A stretch of 6,340 bases of DNA from an uncultured Treponema sp. (GTDB lineage: Bacteria; Spirochaetota; Spirochaetia; Treponematales; Treponemataceae): assembly GCA_938045195.1 (NCBI GenBank), contig CALINC010000024.1:1-6340 (forward strand), written 5' to 3'. The number at the start of each line of letters is the position of its first letter. Position 1 is the stretch's first letter. Below the pieces are notes generated by a model. The model had not been told where the DNA came from. It worked only from the letters and a program-made list of their open reading frames with translations, and made no database searches. This document shows positions 1 through 6,062 of this stretch, piece after piece. The translations under genes and the position numbers were made by a program.

Positions 1-152
1 GTGCGGAAGAGGCGGTAGCTCAAATAAAAGAAAAAAACTATGCGGGCAAATATGCCGCATGCGGAAAAAAAATTATTTTAGTCAGTGCAAGTTTTGATAC
101 AAGGAAGCGAACCCTAAAAAATTGGGAAACGGAAAATTACGGTCTTGCATGA
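1..152 (+). CDS. C-terminal end of an AAA-ATPase-like / PD-(D/E)XK nuclease superfamily protein (partial)
   Basis: The third forward frame is open from the left edge and ends at TGA 150-152, giving 49 whole codons. The start lies outside the window. The peptide begins AEEAVAQIKEKNYAGKY, continues with GKKIILVSASFD and ends KNWETENYGLA. The order 'A..QI..k.Ya.ky', then a 'GKKiiLvg.sFd' beta strand, then a short R/K-N-x-W tail matches the C-terminus of the proteins formerly called DUF1703 (AAA-ATPase-like N-terminal domain plus PDDEXK_9 nuclease domain). The Gln and Tyr of the QI...Y helix are typical of the late part of the nuclease fold. The ATPase motifs and the catalytic D/E-x-K would lie upstream and cannot be seen. 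These proteins often occur in many copies per genome in spirochaetes and Bacteroidetes, and their biological role is not settled. The family call is recognition from a short tail, so moderate confidence. Confidence 0.68.
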   Translation, partial: AEEAVAQIKEKNYAGKYAACGKKIILVSASFDTRKRTLKNWETENYGLA

Positions 153-185
153 CGGTTTTTCTCTATAGGGAATAATTGCGGTTTT

Positions 186-215
186 TCAATGTTTTCTCAA
201 TAAATGTTTTCTCAA
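186..215. repeat. 15-bp direct tandem repeat (two copies) in the proS leader
   Basis: Bases 186-200 (TCAATGTTTTCTCAA) and 201-215 (TAAATGTTTTCTCAA) are adjacent copies that differ at one position. The shared core AATGTTTTCTCAA is 13 bp and perfect. The pair ends 5 bases upstream of the proposed proS -35 box. It may be a simple slippage duplication or a pair of same-face protein binding sites (15-bp period). Nothing in the sequence decides between these. Confidence 0.7.
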
Positions 216-219
216 CTTC

Positions 220-248
220 TTGATTTTTTGCATAAAACGATATAAAAT
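220..248 (+). promoter_or_regulatory. Predicted sigma70-type promoter for proS
   Basis: A -35 like box TTGATT (220-225) is followed after 17 bases by TAAAAT (243-248). An overlapping TATAAA at 241-246 would give a 15-base spacer. Transcription would start near 254-257, leaving a leader of about 40 bases before the proS ATG. Only this segment of the 141-base gap has both hexamers at good spacing. I see no T-box or other aminoacyl-tRNA-sensing leader. Confidence 0.5.
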
Positions 249-273
249 ACTTCTTTAAATTTTATCAATAAAT

Positions 274-279
274 GAGGAG
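274..279 (+). promoter_or_regulatory. Ribosome binding site of proS, unusually far from the start
   Basis: GAGGAG is an excellent Shine-Dalgarno match, but 14 bases separate it from the ATG at 294, against the usual 5-9. An in-frame TAA at 288-290 rules out an upstream ATG, GTG or TTG start in this frame. The next in-frame ATG (300-302) is even further away. The intervening bases are only A, T and one C, so the long spacing may simply be tolerated. Confidence 0.55.
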
Positions 280-293
280 CCTAATAATAAATT

Positions 294-2057
294 ATGAAAA
301 TGTCGCAAATGTATATGCCCACATTACGGGAAATTCCGAACGAAGCGGTTGTCGAAAGCCATAAACTTTTATTGCGTGCCGGAATGATACGCAGTTTGGC
401 AAACGGGCTTTTTGTGTACTTACCTCTCGGTTTGAAATCTTTTCGAAAAGTTGAAAATATTATCCGTGAAGAAATGAATGCTATCGGCTGTTTGGAATTT
501 AAGCCCTCAGTGCTTATACCCGGCGAATTTTGGCAAGAATCGGGAAGATGGGACACAATGGGCCCTGAACTTTTGCGCATAAAAAACAGACTCAATCAAG
601 ACCTTGTTGTCAGCCCGACCGCAGAGGAAGCCTTTACCGAAATTTTAAAAAACGAACTTTCCTCATACAAGCAATATCCGATTTCAGTCTATCAAATAAA
701 TACAAAATACCGCGATGAAATCCGCCCCAGATACGGTCTTATGCGTACACGCGAATTCACAATGAAAGATGCCTACTCTTTTCATACAAGTGGAGAAAGT
801 TTGGACGAAACCTATCTCAAGTTTGAAAAAGCATACGTTAAAATTTTTAAACGATGCGGTCTTTCGGTTATCGGCGTAAAAGCCGACTCAGGTACTATGG
901 GCGGAAGCGGCTCGCAGGAATTTATGGTAGAGTCGGATGTAGGCGACGATACACTGTTACTCTGCTCAAATTGCGGGTATGCTGCAAATGAAGAAAAAGC
1001 AGCCTGCAAACCCGAAACGGAAATACAGCTTAACTCAACCATTGAGGCTGCGGAACCGGTCAAAGAAATAGACACGCCGAATATAAAAACAATCGATGAG
1101 CTTACGGATTTTTTAAAAACGGAAAGTTCATCGTTTATAAAGACCCTTATTTATTCAACTGAGAACAGCGAACTTTTAAATGAAAACAAAAAAGAAAAAA
1201 CAGGAATTTCTCTTGTTGCCGTTTGTATACGGGGCGACTTGGAGGTAAACGAAGCCAAATTGAAATCGTCGCTTAAAGCCGCAGCGGTTGTTTTGGCAAG
1301 CGATGCCCAAGTAGAGCAAGCAACGGGTACTGTTACCGGTTTTGCAGGACCTGTAGGCTTACAATCCGTTCCGATAATTGCAGACGAAAGCGTAATGCGT
1401 ATGCATAATGCGGTAACCGGAGCCTTAAAAAAAGACAAACACTTAGTCCATGTTGAACCGGGCAGGGATTTTACTCCGCTTTATGTTTTTGATTTGCGTA
1501 CCGTAAAAGCGGGGGACAAGTGTGCTTGCTGCGGCAGTCCGCTTTATACAAAAAAAGGCAATGAACTCGGTCATATTTTTAAACTGGGTTCTAAATACAC
1601 CGTGTCAATGAATATGACATACCTTGACGAAAACGGCAAACAGCAGCATCCCCTAATGGGCTGTTACGGAATCGGACTTGACCGCCTGCTTGCTTCGATT
1701 ATAGAAGAACACCATGATGAAAACGGAATAATTTGGCCTATGAGTACGGCACCGTTTCAAGCTGCTATCGTTCCGATAAAATATGAGGGTGAAATGCAAA
1801 TTGTTGCCGACGCTATTTATGCAGACTTAAAACAAAAAGGTATTGAAGTTCTTTTAGATGATAGAAAAGAGCGGACGGGTGTTAAATTCAAAGATATGGA
1901 CTTAATCGGAATCCCGATAAGAATTGTAATCGGTGAAAAAAATCTGCCTAAGGTGGAATTTAAACTGCGCACTCAAAAGGAAGCGGTCTTGATTGAAAAA
2001 GATGATGCTTGTGAGCTTACCGTAAAAACGGTTTTCGAACAACTCAATATGTCCTAG
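294..2057 (+). CDS. proS: Prolyl-tRNA synthetase, bacterial type with editing domain
   Basis: This cytoplasmic class II synthetase charges tRNA-Pro with proline. The 587-residue length suits the bacterial form with the INS editing domain. Motif 1 lies near residues 28-60 (RAGMIRSLANGLFVYLPLG), motif 2 near 139-160 (YRDEIRPRYGLMRTREFTMKD) and motif 3 near 456-466 (GCYGIGLDRLL, Arg464). The INS domain, roughly 224-406, hydrolyses Ala-tRNA-Pro. Lys283 (FIKTL) and His383 (DKHLVHVEPGRDF) sit where the E. coli editing Lys279 and His369 are expected. Cys pairs CSNC (224/227) and CACC (410/413) flank the insertion and could form a metal knuckle, as the bacterial family often shows. The anticodon-binding domain runs from about 486 to the end. 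The frame is intact with all signature motifs. The ATG at 294 is the only sensible start, despite its distant ribosome binding site. It has its own promoter and converges on uvrC with a 4-base gap. Confidence 0.97.
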   Translation: MKMSQMYMPTLREIPNEAVVESHKLLLRAGMIRSLANGLFVYLPLGLKSFRKVENIIREEMNAIGCLEFKPSVLIPGEFWQESGRWDTMGPELLRIKNRLNQDLVVSPTAEEAFTEILKNELSSYKQYPISVYQINTKYRDEIRPRYGLMRTREFTMKDAYSFHTSGESLDETYLKFEKAYVKIFKRCGLSVIGVKADSGTMGGSGSQEFMVESDVGDDTLLLCSNCGYAANEEKAACKPETEIQLNSTIEAAEPVKEIDTPNIKTIDELTDFLKTESSSFIKTLIYSTENSELLNENKKEKTGISLVAVCIRGDLEVNEAKLKSSLKAAAVVLASDAQVEQATGTVTGFAGPVGLQSVPIIADESVMRMHNAVTGALKKDKHLVHVEPGRDFTPLYVFDLRTVKAGDKCACCGSPLYTKKGNELGHIFKLGSKYTVSMNMTYLDENGKQQHPLMGCYGIGLDRLLASIIEEHHDENGIIWPMSTAPFQAAIVPIKYEGEMQIVADAIYADLKQKGIEVLLDDRKERTGVKFKDMDLIGIPIRIVIGEKNLPKVEFKLRTQKEAVLIEKDDACELTVKTVFEQLNMS

Positions 2058-2061
2058 CCGC

Positions 2062-4005
2062 TTATTTTATTGTTTTAAAAATATGTAAAATTTCTTCCGC
2101 TTGTTTTTTTGAGATTTTAGCGGCAGCTGAAACTGATTCTGCCGTTGCCTGTTTTAAGTTGTCAAAACTTCCGAATTCTTTTAATAACAAAGCGGCTTTT
2201 TTTGCACCGATATGGGGCAGGGCTTCAAATTGAAGATGAAGCTCCGCCTTGTTGCGTAGTTTATTGTTCCATGTATTTGAAAAGCGGTGAGCTTCGTCGC
2301 GTATCCTTTGTAAAAGTCTTAAAGCATCGCTCCGTCTAGGTAAAATTATAGGCGAAGAATTATGCGGAAAATAAATTTCTTCATTTTTTTCCGCAAGCCC
2401 GATTATGGGAATATCCAAACCTAATGCCGTTATAATTTTAAATGCCGCATTTACTTGACCAATGCCGCCGTCCACCAAAATTAAGTCGGGAAGTTCTGCT
2501 CCCTCATTTAATAAGCGCGTATACCGGCGTGCAATCGCTTCACGCATTGAAGCATAATCATCAATAATACCGTCCGTAGTTTTTAAACGGAATAATCTGT
2601 AATTTTTTTTGTCAGGATTGCCGTCTTTAAATGAGATTAAAGCCGCAGCAGGGAAAGTTCCATGCAGATGAGCGATGTCATATCCTTCGATCCGGTGAGG
2701 GAGACTCGGCAGGTTTAAGCATTTTTGTAAGTCTTCTACGGCGGCAAAATCTCCTTGTTCCCGCAGACGGCGCGCTGCGTCTTCTTTCGCATTGAATTGT
2801 GCCATTTTTAAAGCCGCCTTATGCCGCCGTTTTTCAACTGCCGGAATTCCATCATCTTCGTATTGCACATACGGAGAAACTTCAGGCTGCACAGGCTCAT
2901 CTTCCGTATAGGCTACAGACGGAGAAGCAGCAATGTGAATCTCTTCGTTTTTTTCTTCAAATGGCAGTAATTCGTCTTCAATCGGAATAAATGTGATTTG
3001 AGTTTCGGCACATAGTTCTTCTTTAAGCCATTTTTCTGCAAGAGCATTTCCGGCTCCGCTATGCGGGATAAAAATATGGGGAGGTACTTGCTGTTTGCCG
3101 GTATAATATGCCGCTAAAAATTCGGAAAGAATTTCTTCATCATTTTTTAAACTGTGAGAACGGTATATATCTCTTCCCACAAGTCTTCCGTTTCTCATAC
3201 GCAGTACGGCAAATGTTACCATTGCCCCTTCGAATGCCCACGCAATATAATCGCGGGATTCGGGATCCATATCCTGTACAATGTTTTGCCCGCGCAGCGC
3301 ATACACCGCTTGAATACCGTCACGGATTCGTGCTGCGGTTTCAAATTCCAGATTGGCGGCGGCTTCTTTCATTTTTGCTTTTAAATTAGTTACTGCCGTT
3401 TCTAAACTGCCGTCCAAAAGCAGAATAATTTCGTCAATGTCTTTATTATAGTCTTCCGCTGAAATTTTTCCGCAGCAGGGAGCTTTACATCTTCCGATAT
3501 GAAAATAAAGGCAGGGCGTTTGGCGTTTCCGAAGGCGTTTGCATTGCCGTAATTTATAATTCCGTTTTATAAGCTCCAAAAACATATCGACGGCAGAAAT
3601 ATTGGGAAAGGGGCCGAAGTATTTTGCCCCATCATTGCGGATATTTCTTGTTCGATATATTCGCGGGAATTCTTCGTTTGTCAATTTTAAAACCGGATAT
3701 GTTTTTCCGTCCTTTAAGCTGATATTGTATTTCGGGCTGTGTTTTTTAATCAGCGTATTCTCAAGGAGCAGTGCTTCATACTCATTTTCGGTTTGAATAT
3801 ATTCAAGGTCTGCCGCCCGCGAAACCAAAATACGGGTTTTTATGTCGCGTCCGGAAGTAAAATAAGAACTCAGTCTGTTTTTAAGAGATTTCGCTTTGCC
3901 TACATAAATAACAATGCCGGTTTTATCGCGCCAAAGATAAACACCGCTTGTCTTGGGAGCTTTGAGAGCAATTCGATGCAGCTGTTCACGTATACTTGTG
4001 GTCAT
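2062..4005 (-). CDS. uvrC: UvrABC system protein C (excinuclease subunit UvrC)
   Basis: UvrC makes both the 3' and 5' incisions around bulky DNA lesions after UvrA and UvrB load, in nucleotide excision repair. The protein has 647 residues against about 600-610 in E. coli and Bacillus. The N-terminal GIY-YIG nuclease spans about 18-96 (GVY at 21-23, YVGK at 34-37, Arg44, probable metal-binding Glu82). The cysteine cluster C155, C165, C173, C177 matches the positions reported to hold an iron-sulfur cluster in E. coli UvrC, and C178 is extra. The UVR (UvrB-binding) motif is at about 205-240. The RNase H-like nuclease keeps Asp443 (EGYDIAH), Asp482/483, Asp512 (VDGG) and His573 (RDEAHRF). The C-terminal helix-hairpin-helix pair covers about 590-647. 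The extra length is an acidic, proline-rich insertion at about 343-390. The ATG at 4003-4005 is the first standard start after an in-frame stop, but no Shine-Dalgarno is visible. It lies 19 bases downstream of miaB and is probably co-transcribed with it. Confidence 0.97.
   Translation of the reverse strand: MTTSIREQLHRIALKAPKTSGVYLWRDKTGIVIYVGKAKSLKNRLSSYFTSGRDIKTRILVSRAADLEYIQTENEYEALLLENTLIKKHSPKYNISLKDGKTYPVLKLTNEEFPRIYRTRNIRNDGAKYFGPFPNISAVDMFLELIKRNYKLRQCKRLRKRQTPCLYFHIGRCKAPCCGKISAEDYNKDIDEIILLLDGSLETAVTNLKAKMKEAAANLEFETAARIRDGIQAVYALRGQNIVQDMDPESRDYIAWAFEGAMVTFAVLRMRNGRLVGRDIYRSHSLKNDEEILSEFLAAYYTGKQQVPPHIFIPHSGAGNALAEKWLKEELCAETQITFIPIEDELLPFEEKNEEIHIAASPSVAYTEDEPVQPEVSPYVQYEDDGIPAVEKRRHKAALKMAQFNAKEDAARRLREQGDFAAVEDLQKCLNLPSLPHRIEGYDIAHLHGTFPAAALISFKDGNPDKKNYRLFRLKTTDGIIDDYASMREAIARRYTRLLNEGAELPDLILVDGGIGQVNAAFKIITALGLDIPIIGLAEKNEEIYFPHNSSPIILPRRSDALRLLQRIRDEAHRFSNTWNNKLRNKAELHLQFEALPHIGAKKAALLLKEFGSFDNLKQATAESVSAAAKISKKQAEEILHIFKTIK
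2833..2925 (-). repeat. Imperfect 48-base tandem duplication inside uvrC
   Basis: Codons 361-376 and 377-391 encode two related segments, SPSVAYTEDEPVQPEV and SPYVQYEDDGIPAVE. Both follow the pattern S-P-x-V-x-Y-(x)-E-D. The DNA agrees: both units begin TCTCCGT and share GAAGATGA at the same relative position after a 3-base gap in the second. The duplication sits within the acidic linker before the RNase H-like domain and explains part of the extra length of this UvrC. Confidence 0.6.
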
Positions 4006-4024
4006 AAAGAAAATATAACAAACT

Positions 4025-5383
4025 TTATGGTATCAATCTTGCACGGAACGTTTTGCCTTTCAGTTCTTTTAGTTCCACAAATGCAAAATTTCCTATAAGA
4101 CTTTCGGGCGGGTTTCCTTCTATTACGGTCATTTCCCCTAATTCGCTATGCCCGAAAAGTTCATCCTCGTTATTTCTGGAATGAGATTCCACTAAAACAG
4201 GAATTTTTTTGCCAAGCCTTTGCCGCATTTTTTTTGCCGTTATTTTAAGCTGTAAATCGATAACACGCCCGAGCCGTTCAATTTTCACACTTTCTTCTAT
4301 CCTATCCGGAAAATCATACGCCCTGGTTCCCTCACGCGGATTATAATGATACATAAAAGCAGCGTCAAATTCCATTTCTTTCATTAAATCGAGCGTAAGC
4401 TGCACATCTTCTTCGGTTTCTCCCGGAAAACCGATGAGAATATCGGTGCTTAAAGCAAAATTCGGTATGGTTTCTTTTAACTTTTTTATTCTATTTTTAT
4501 AATGCTCAACCGTATACACCCTATTCATACGTTTTAAGATTTTGTTCGAACCGTGCTGTACGGGAAGATGCACCAGTTTGCAAATCCGCGATTCGGCGGC
4601 AATTACTTCAATTAATTTATCGGACATATCTTTTGGATGACTTGCCATAAACCGAATCCACCGTATGGAATCTTTTTCGGCTGCTTTTTTTGCAATGAGG
4701 CTGAGCAAATCAGGAAAGTCTACAGGGCTTCCGTCTTCATATATTCCGTGATACGAATTGACATTTTGCCCCAAAAGAGTAATTTCCCGAACGCCGGCTT
4801 CCGCAAGAAAATCTATTTCATGTAAAATTTCACTTACGGGGCGAGATACCTCTCTTCCCCGCACATAGGGAACAATACAGTATGTACAAAAATTATTGCA
4901 GCCGTTCATAATAGGAACATAACTTTGAAAGGCATGAGGGCTATGAGAGATTTCTGCAAAGTGATAGCCCGAAACCGGTTTTTCGTCTATTGTTTTTCCC
5001 ATAAATTCCGAAAGATAGCTGCCGTCTTTCACACGCATTTTTATTTCATCAAATATTTTCGGCAGTAGATTACGTTCAAACATTCCAACAACATAATCTA
5101 CAAGCGGAAATTGTTTTTGAATTTCATCATAAAGCCGTTCTGCCATACAGCCTATGAGCAAAACGAAAAAATTGCGCTTTTTCTTTAATCCCGAAAAATG
5201 ACCGAGCCTGCCTAATACTCTGGTTTCTGCGGTTATGCGTACCGAACAAGTGTTTATAATAAGAAGATCGCAGTGTTCCGCGTCGGCAGCAGCTGCCCAG
5301 CCGGTTTTAAGTAAAAGCTGCTCCATAGAAGAGGATTCTGCATGATTCATTTGGCAGCCGTATGTTTCAAAAAAGTATGTCAA
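4025..5383 (-). CDS. miaB: tRNA-2-methylthio-N6-dimethylallyladenosine synthase (tRNA methylthiotransferase MiaB)
   Basis: MiaB is a radical SAM enzyme that adds a methylthio group to i6A37 of tRNAs reading UNN codons. With a TTG start at 5381-5383 it has 452 residues and begins (M)TYFFETYGCQMNHAES, the usual N-terminus of this family. The methylthiotransferase domain holds the auxiliary cluster cysteines C10 (YGCQMN), C46 (INTCSVR) and C79 (IGCMAE). The radical SAM motif CNNFCTYC gives C162, C166 and C169, and the family PYVRGRE follows directly. A TRAM RNA-binding domain forms about the last 65 residues. The same frame extends upstream to TTG 5440 and ATG 5431. That extension overlaps a perfect promoter and encodes a non-conserved 19-residue leader, so I prefer the TTG at 5383, which has GGGG 6 bases upstream. 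This is the first gene of the likely miaB-uvrC operon. Confidence 0.95.
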   Translation of the reverse strand: MTYFFETYGCQMNHAESSSMEQLLLKTGWAAAADAEHCDLLIINTCSVRITAETRVLGRLGHFSGLKKKRNFFVLLIGCMAERLYDEIQKQFPLVDYVVGMFERNLLPKIFDEIKMRVKDGSYLSEFMGKTIDEKPVSGYHFAEISHSPHAFQSYVPIMNGCNNFCTYCIVPYVRGREVSRPVSEILHEIDFLAEAGVREITLLGQNVNSYHGIYEDGSPVDFPDLLSLIAKKAAEKDSIRWIRFMASHPKDMSDKLIEVIAAESRICKLVHLPVQHGSNKILKRMNRVYTVEHYKNRIKKLKETIPNFALSTDILIGFPGETEEDVQLTLDLMKEMEFDAAFMYHYNPREGTRAYDFPDRIEESVKIERLGRVIDLQLKITAKKMRQRLGKKIPVLVESHSRNNEDELFGHSELGEMTVIEGNPPESLIGNFAFVELKELKGKTFRARLIP

Positions 5384-5389
5384 ATTATT

Positions 5390-5393
5390 CCCC
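5390..5393 (-). promoter_or_regulatory. Ribosome binding site supporting the TTG start of miaB
   Basis: On the minus strand GCGGGGAAT precedes the TTG at 5381-5383, with GGGG ending 6 bases upstream. This is a modest Shine-Dalgarno, using a G-U pair, but it is the only G-rich site near any candidate start. Neither ATG 5431 nor TTG 5440 has a purine-rich element at a proper distance. Confidence 0.5.
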
Positions 5394-5410
5394 GCTTTAT
5401 GTATTGGGCG

Positions 5411-5440
5411 ATTATAACATTCGTGGGGCATATTTGTCAA
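5411..5440 (-). promoter_or_regulatory. Consensus sigma70 promoter of the miaB-uvrC operon
   Basis: On the minus strand TTGACA (5440-5435) and TATAAT (5416-5411) are separated by 18 bases. Both hexamers are exact consensus. Transcription should begin around 5403-5406, leaving a leader of about 20 bases before the TTG start of miaB. The promoter lies within the longest open version of the miaB frame, which argues that this upstream part is not translated. Confidence 0.85.
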
Positions 5441-5530
5441 TAATTTGTTTTACGTGTGTCAAAATTTTTTACAAAAAACCAACTTTTCAATCTTTTAGCG
5501 CGTAGTAACTGTTTTTGGTTTAATTGACAT

Positions 5531-5582
5531 AAAAAACCGCCCTGAATATTTAAGAAGGAACATTCAAAAATATTCAGGACGG
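5531..5582 (-). terminator. Rho-independent terminator downstream of the lipoprotein gene
   Basis: The minus strand reads CCGTCCTGAATATTT (5582-5568), a 16-base loop, AAATATTCAGGGCGG (5551-5537) and then six T (5536-5531). The arms pair over 15 bp, with one G-U wobble and the GC pairs at the base. It starts 18 bases after the lipoprotein stop codon and ends about 90 bases before the miaB -35 box, so it separates the two units. Read on the plus strand, the stem is followed by A residues, so it should act in one direction only. Confidence 0.9.
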
Positions 5583-5600
5583 AAAAAAATGTAAGTCTAA

Positions 5601-6062
5601 TTAACCTCCAATGCCGGTTGGTTTTTTAGCATTTTTACATTCATTAAGCGAAGGTGACGAAACTTTTTTTAATTCAATACTTACTTCTTCATTTTCACTT
5701 TTCCCTTTCAAGATTAATTTTTTGCCGGAGAACTTGCAATCTAGCGTAAGTGATTCTCCAATTATTTTAATAGTCAGTTTAGGATTATTGAACTCATATT
5801 TTGCTTCCTCTCCTTTAAAAATTCCACTTACAGCTCCTTGTGTAACCTTTGCAACCGTACCGCATGTTCCGTCATCGGTAAAATATGCATATACTTTTGC
5901 ATCTACCGGTGAAGGTGGTAAATCTACACCACTCACCTTTTCGACTTCCCAAACTCCTATCAACTTCTTTTTGTAAATTTGATTACAACCTGTAAACAAA
6001 ACCATTGTACTAACCATTAAGGTCAGTGCAGCCAATACCGAAACATTTCTTCGATTTTTCAT
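5601..6062 (-). CDS. Predicted lipoprotein, possible lipocalin-like fold, function unknown
   Basis: The 153-residue product starts with a basic n-region (MKNRR), a hydrophobic stretch at about 7-23 and the lipobox L-F-T-G-C with Cys26. This predicts signal peptidase II cleavage and lipid anchoring at Gly25/Cys26. Phe at -3 departs from the E. coli consensus but suits the looser spirochaetal lipobox. The mature part begins KKKLIGVWEVEKVSG (31-45), resembling the first strand of small lipocalin-like (LiGtW) domains. It is followed by YAYFTDDGTCGTV (58-70) and alternating strands such as PKLTIKII, LTLDCKF and KKLILKG, as in an antiparallel barrel. Mature cysteines other than Cys26 are 67, 109 and 142. 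The tail KKPTGIGG is short and flexible. I do not recognise a specific protein, and ligand and role cannot be inferred. The start is firm: AAGGAG lies 8 bases upstream. A strong terminator follows. No convincing promoter is visible just upstream. Confidence 0.85.
   Translation of the reverse strand: MKNRRNVSVLAALTLMVSTMVLFTGCNQIYKKKLIGVWEVEKVSGVDLPPSPVDAKVYAYFTDDGTCGTVAKVTQGAVSGIFKGEEAKYEFNNPKLTIKIIGESLTLDCKFSGKKLILKGKSENEEVSIELKKVSSPSLNECKNAKKPTGIGG

Noticed and set aside
153..293. T-box or other riboswitch ahead of proS
   Set aside because: The predicted leader is only about 40 bases, AT-only in most parts, with no T-box sequence or terminator stem.
272..364. 30-codon reading frame starting at ATG 272, overlapping the proS start
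   Set aside because: Its ATG overlaps the Shine-Dalgarno of proS, it has no ribosome binding site of its own, and its sequence is out of frame with proS codons.
2019..2035. Hairpin ACCGT-AAAA-ACGGT followed by TTT near the end of proS as a terminator
   Set aside because: Only a 5-bp stem with a short T run, located inside the coding sequence of conserved length. Too weak to call.
3739..4098. Plus-strand frame of 119 codons across the uvrC start and the miaB end
   Set aside because: Antisense to two conserved genes, with no initiation signal or recognisable protein character.
5476..5521. Inverted repeat AAACCAA / TTGGTTT upstream of miaB
   Set aside because: Seven bp in AT-rich DNA with a loop of more than 30 bases; likely chance.
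5441..5530. Small gene or RNA between the terminator and the miaB promoter
   Set aside because: AT-rich, no open frame with a ribosome binding site, no stable stem. I see nothing functional here.
5524..5552. Plus-strand promoter from TTGACA (5524-5529)
   Set aside because: The hexamer is perfect, but the box 17 bases later is TATTTA with only 3 of 6 matches, it overlaps the terminator stem, and no plus-strand gene follows (the next ATG at 5589 is followed at once by TAA).
5611..5976. Long plus-strand frame opposite the lipoprotein gene
   Set aside because: Fully antisense to a gene with a clear signal peptide and ribosome binding site. It has no ribosome binding site of its own and a composition typical of a complementary-strand shadow.
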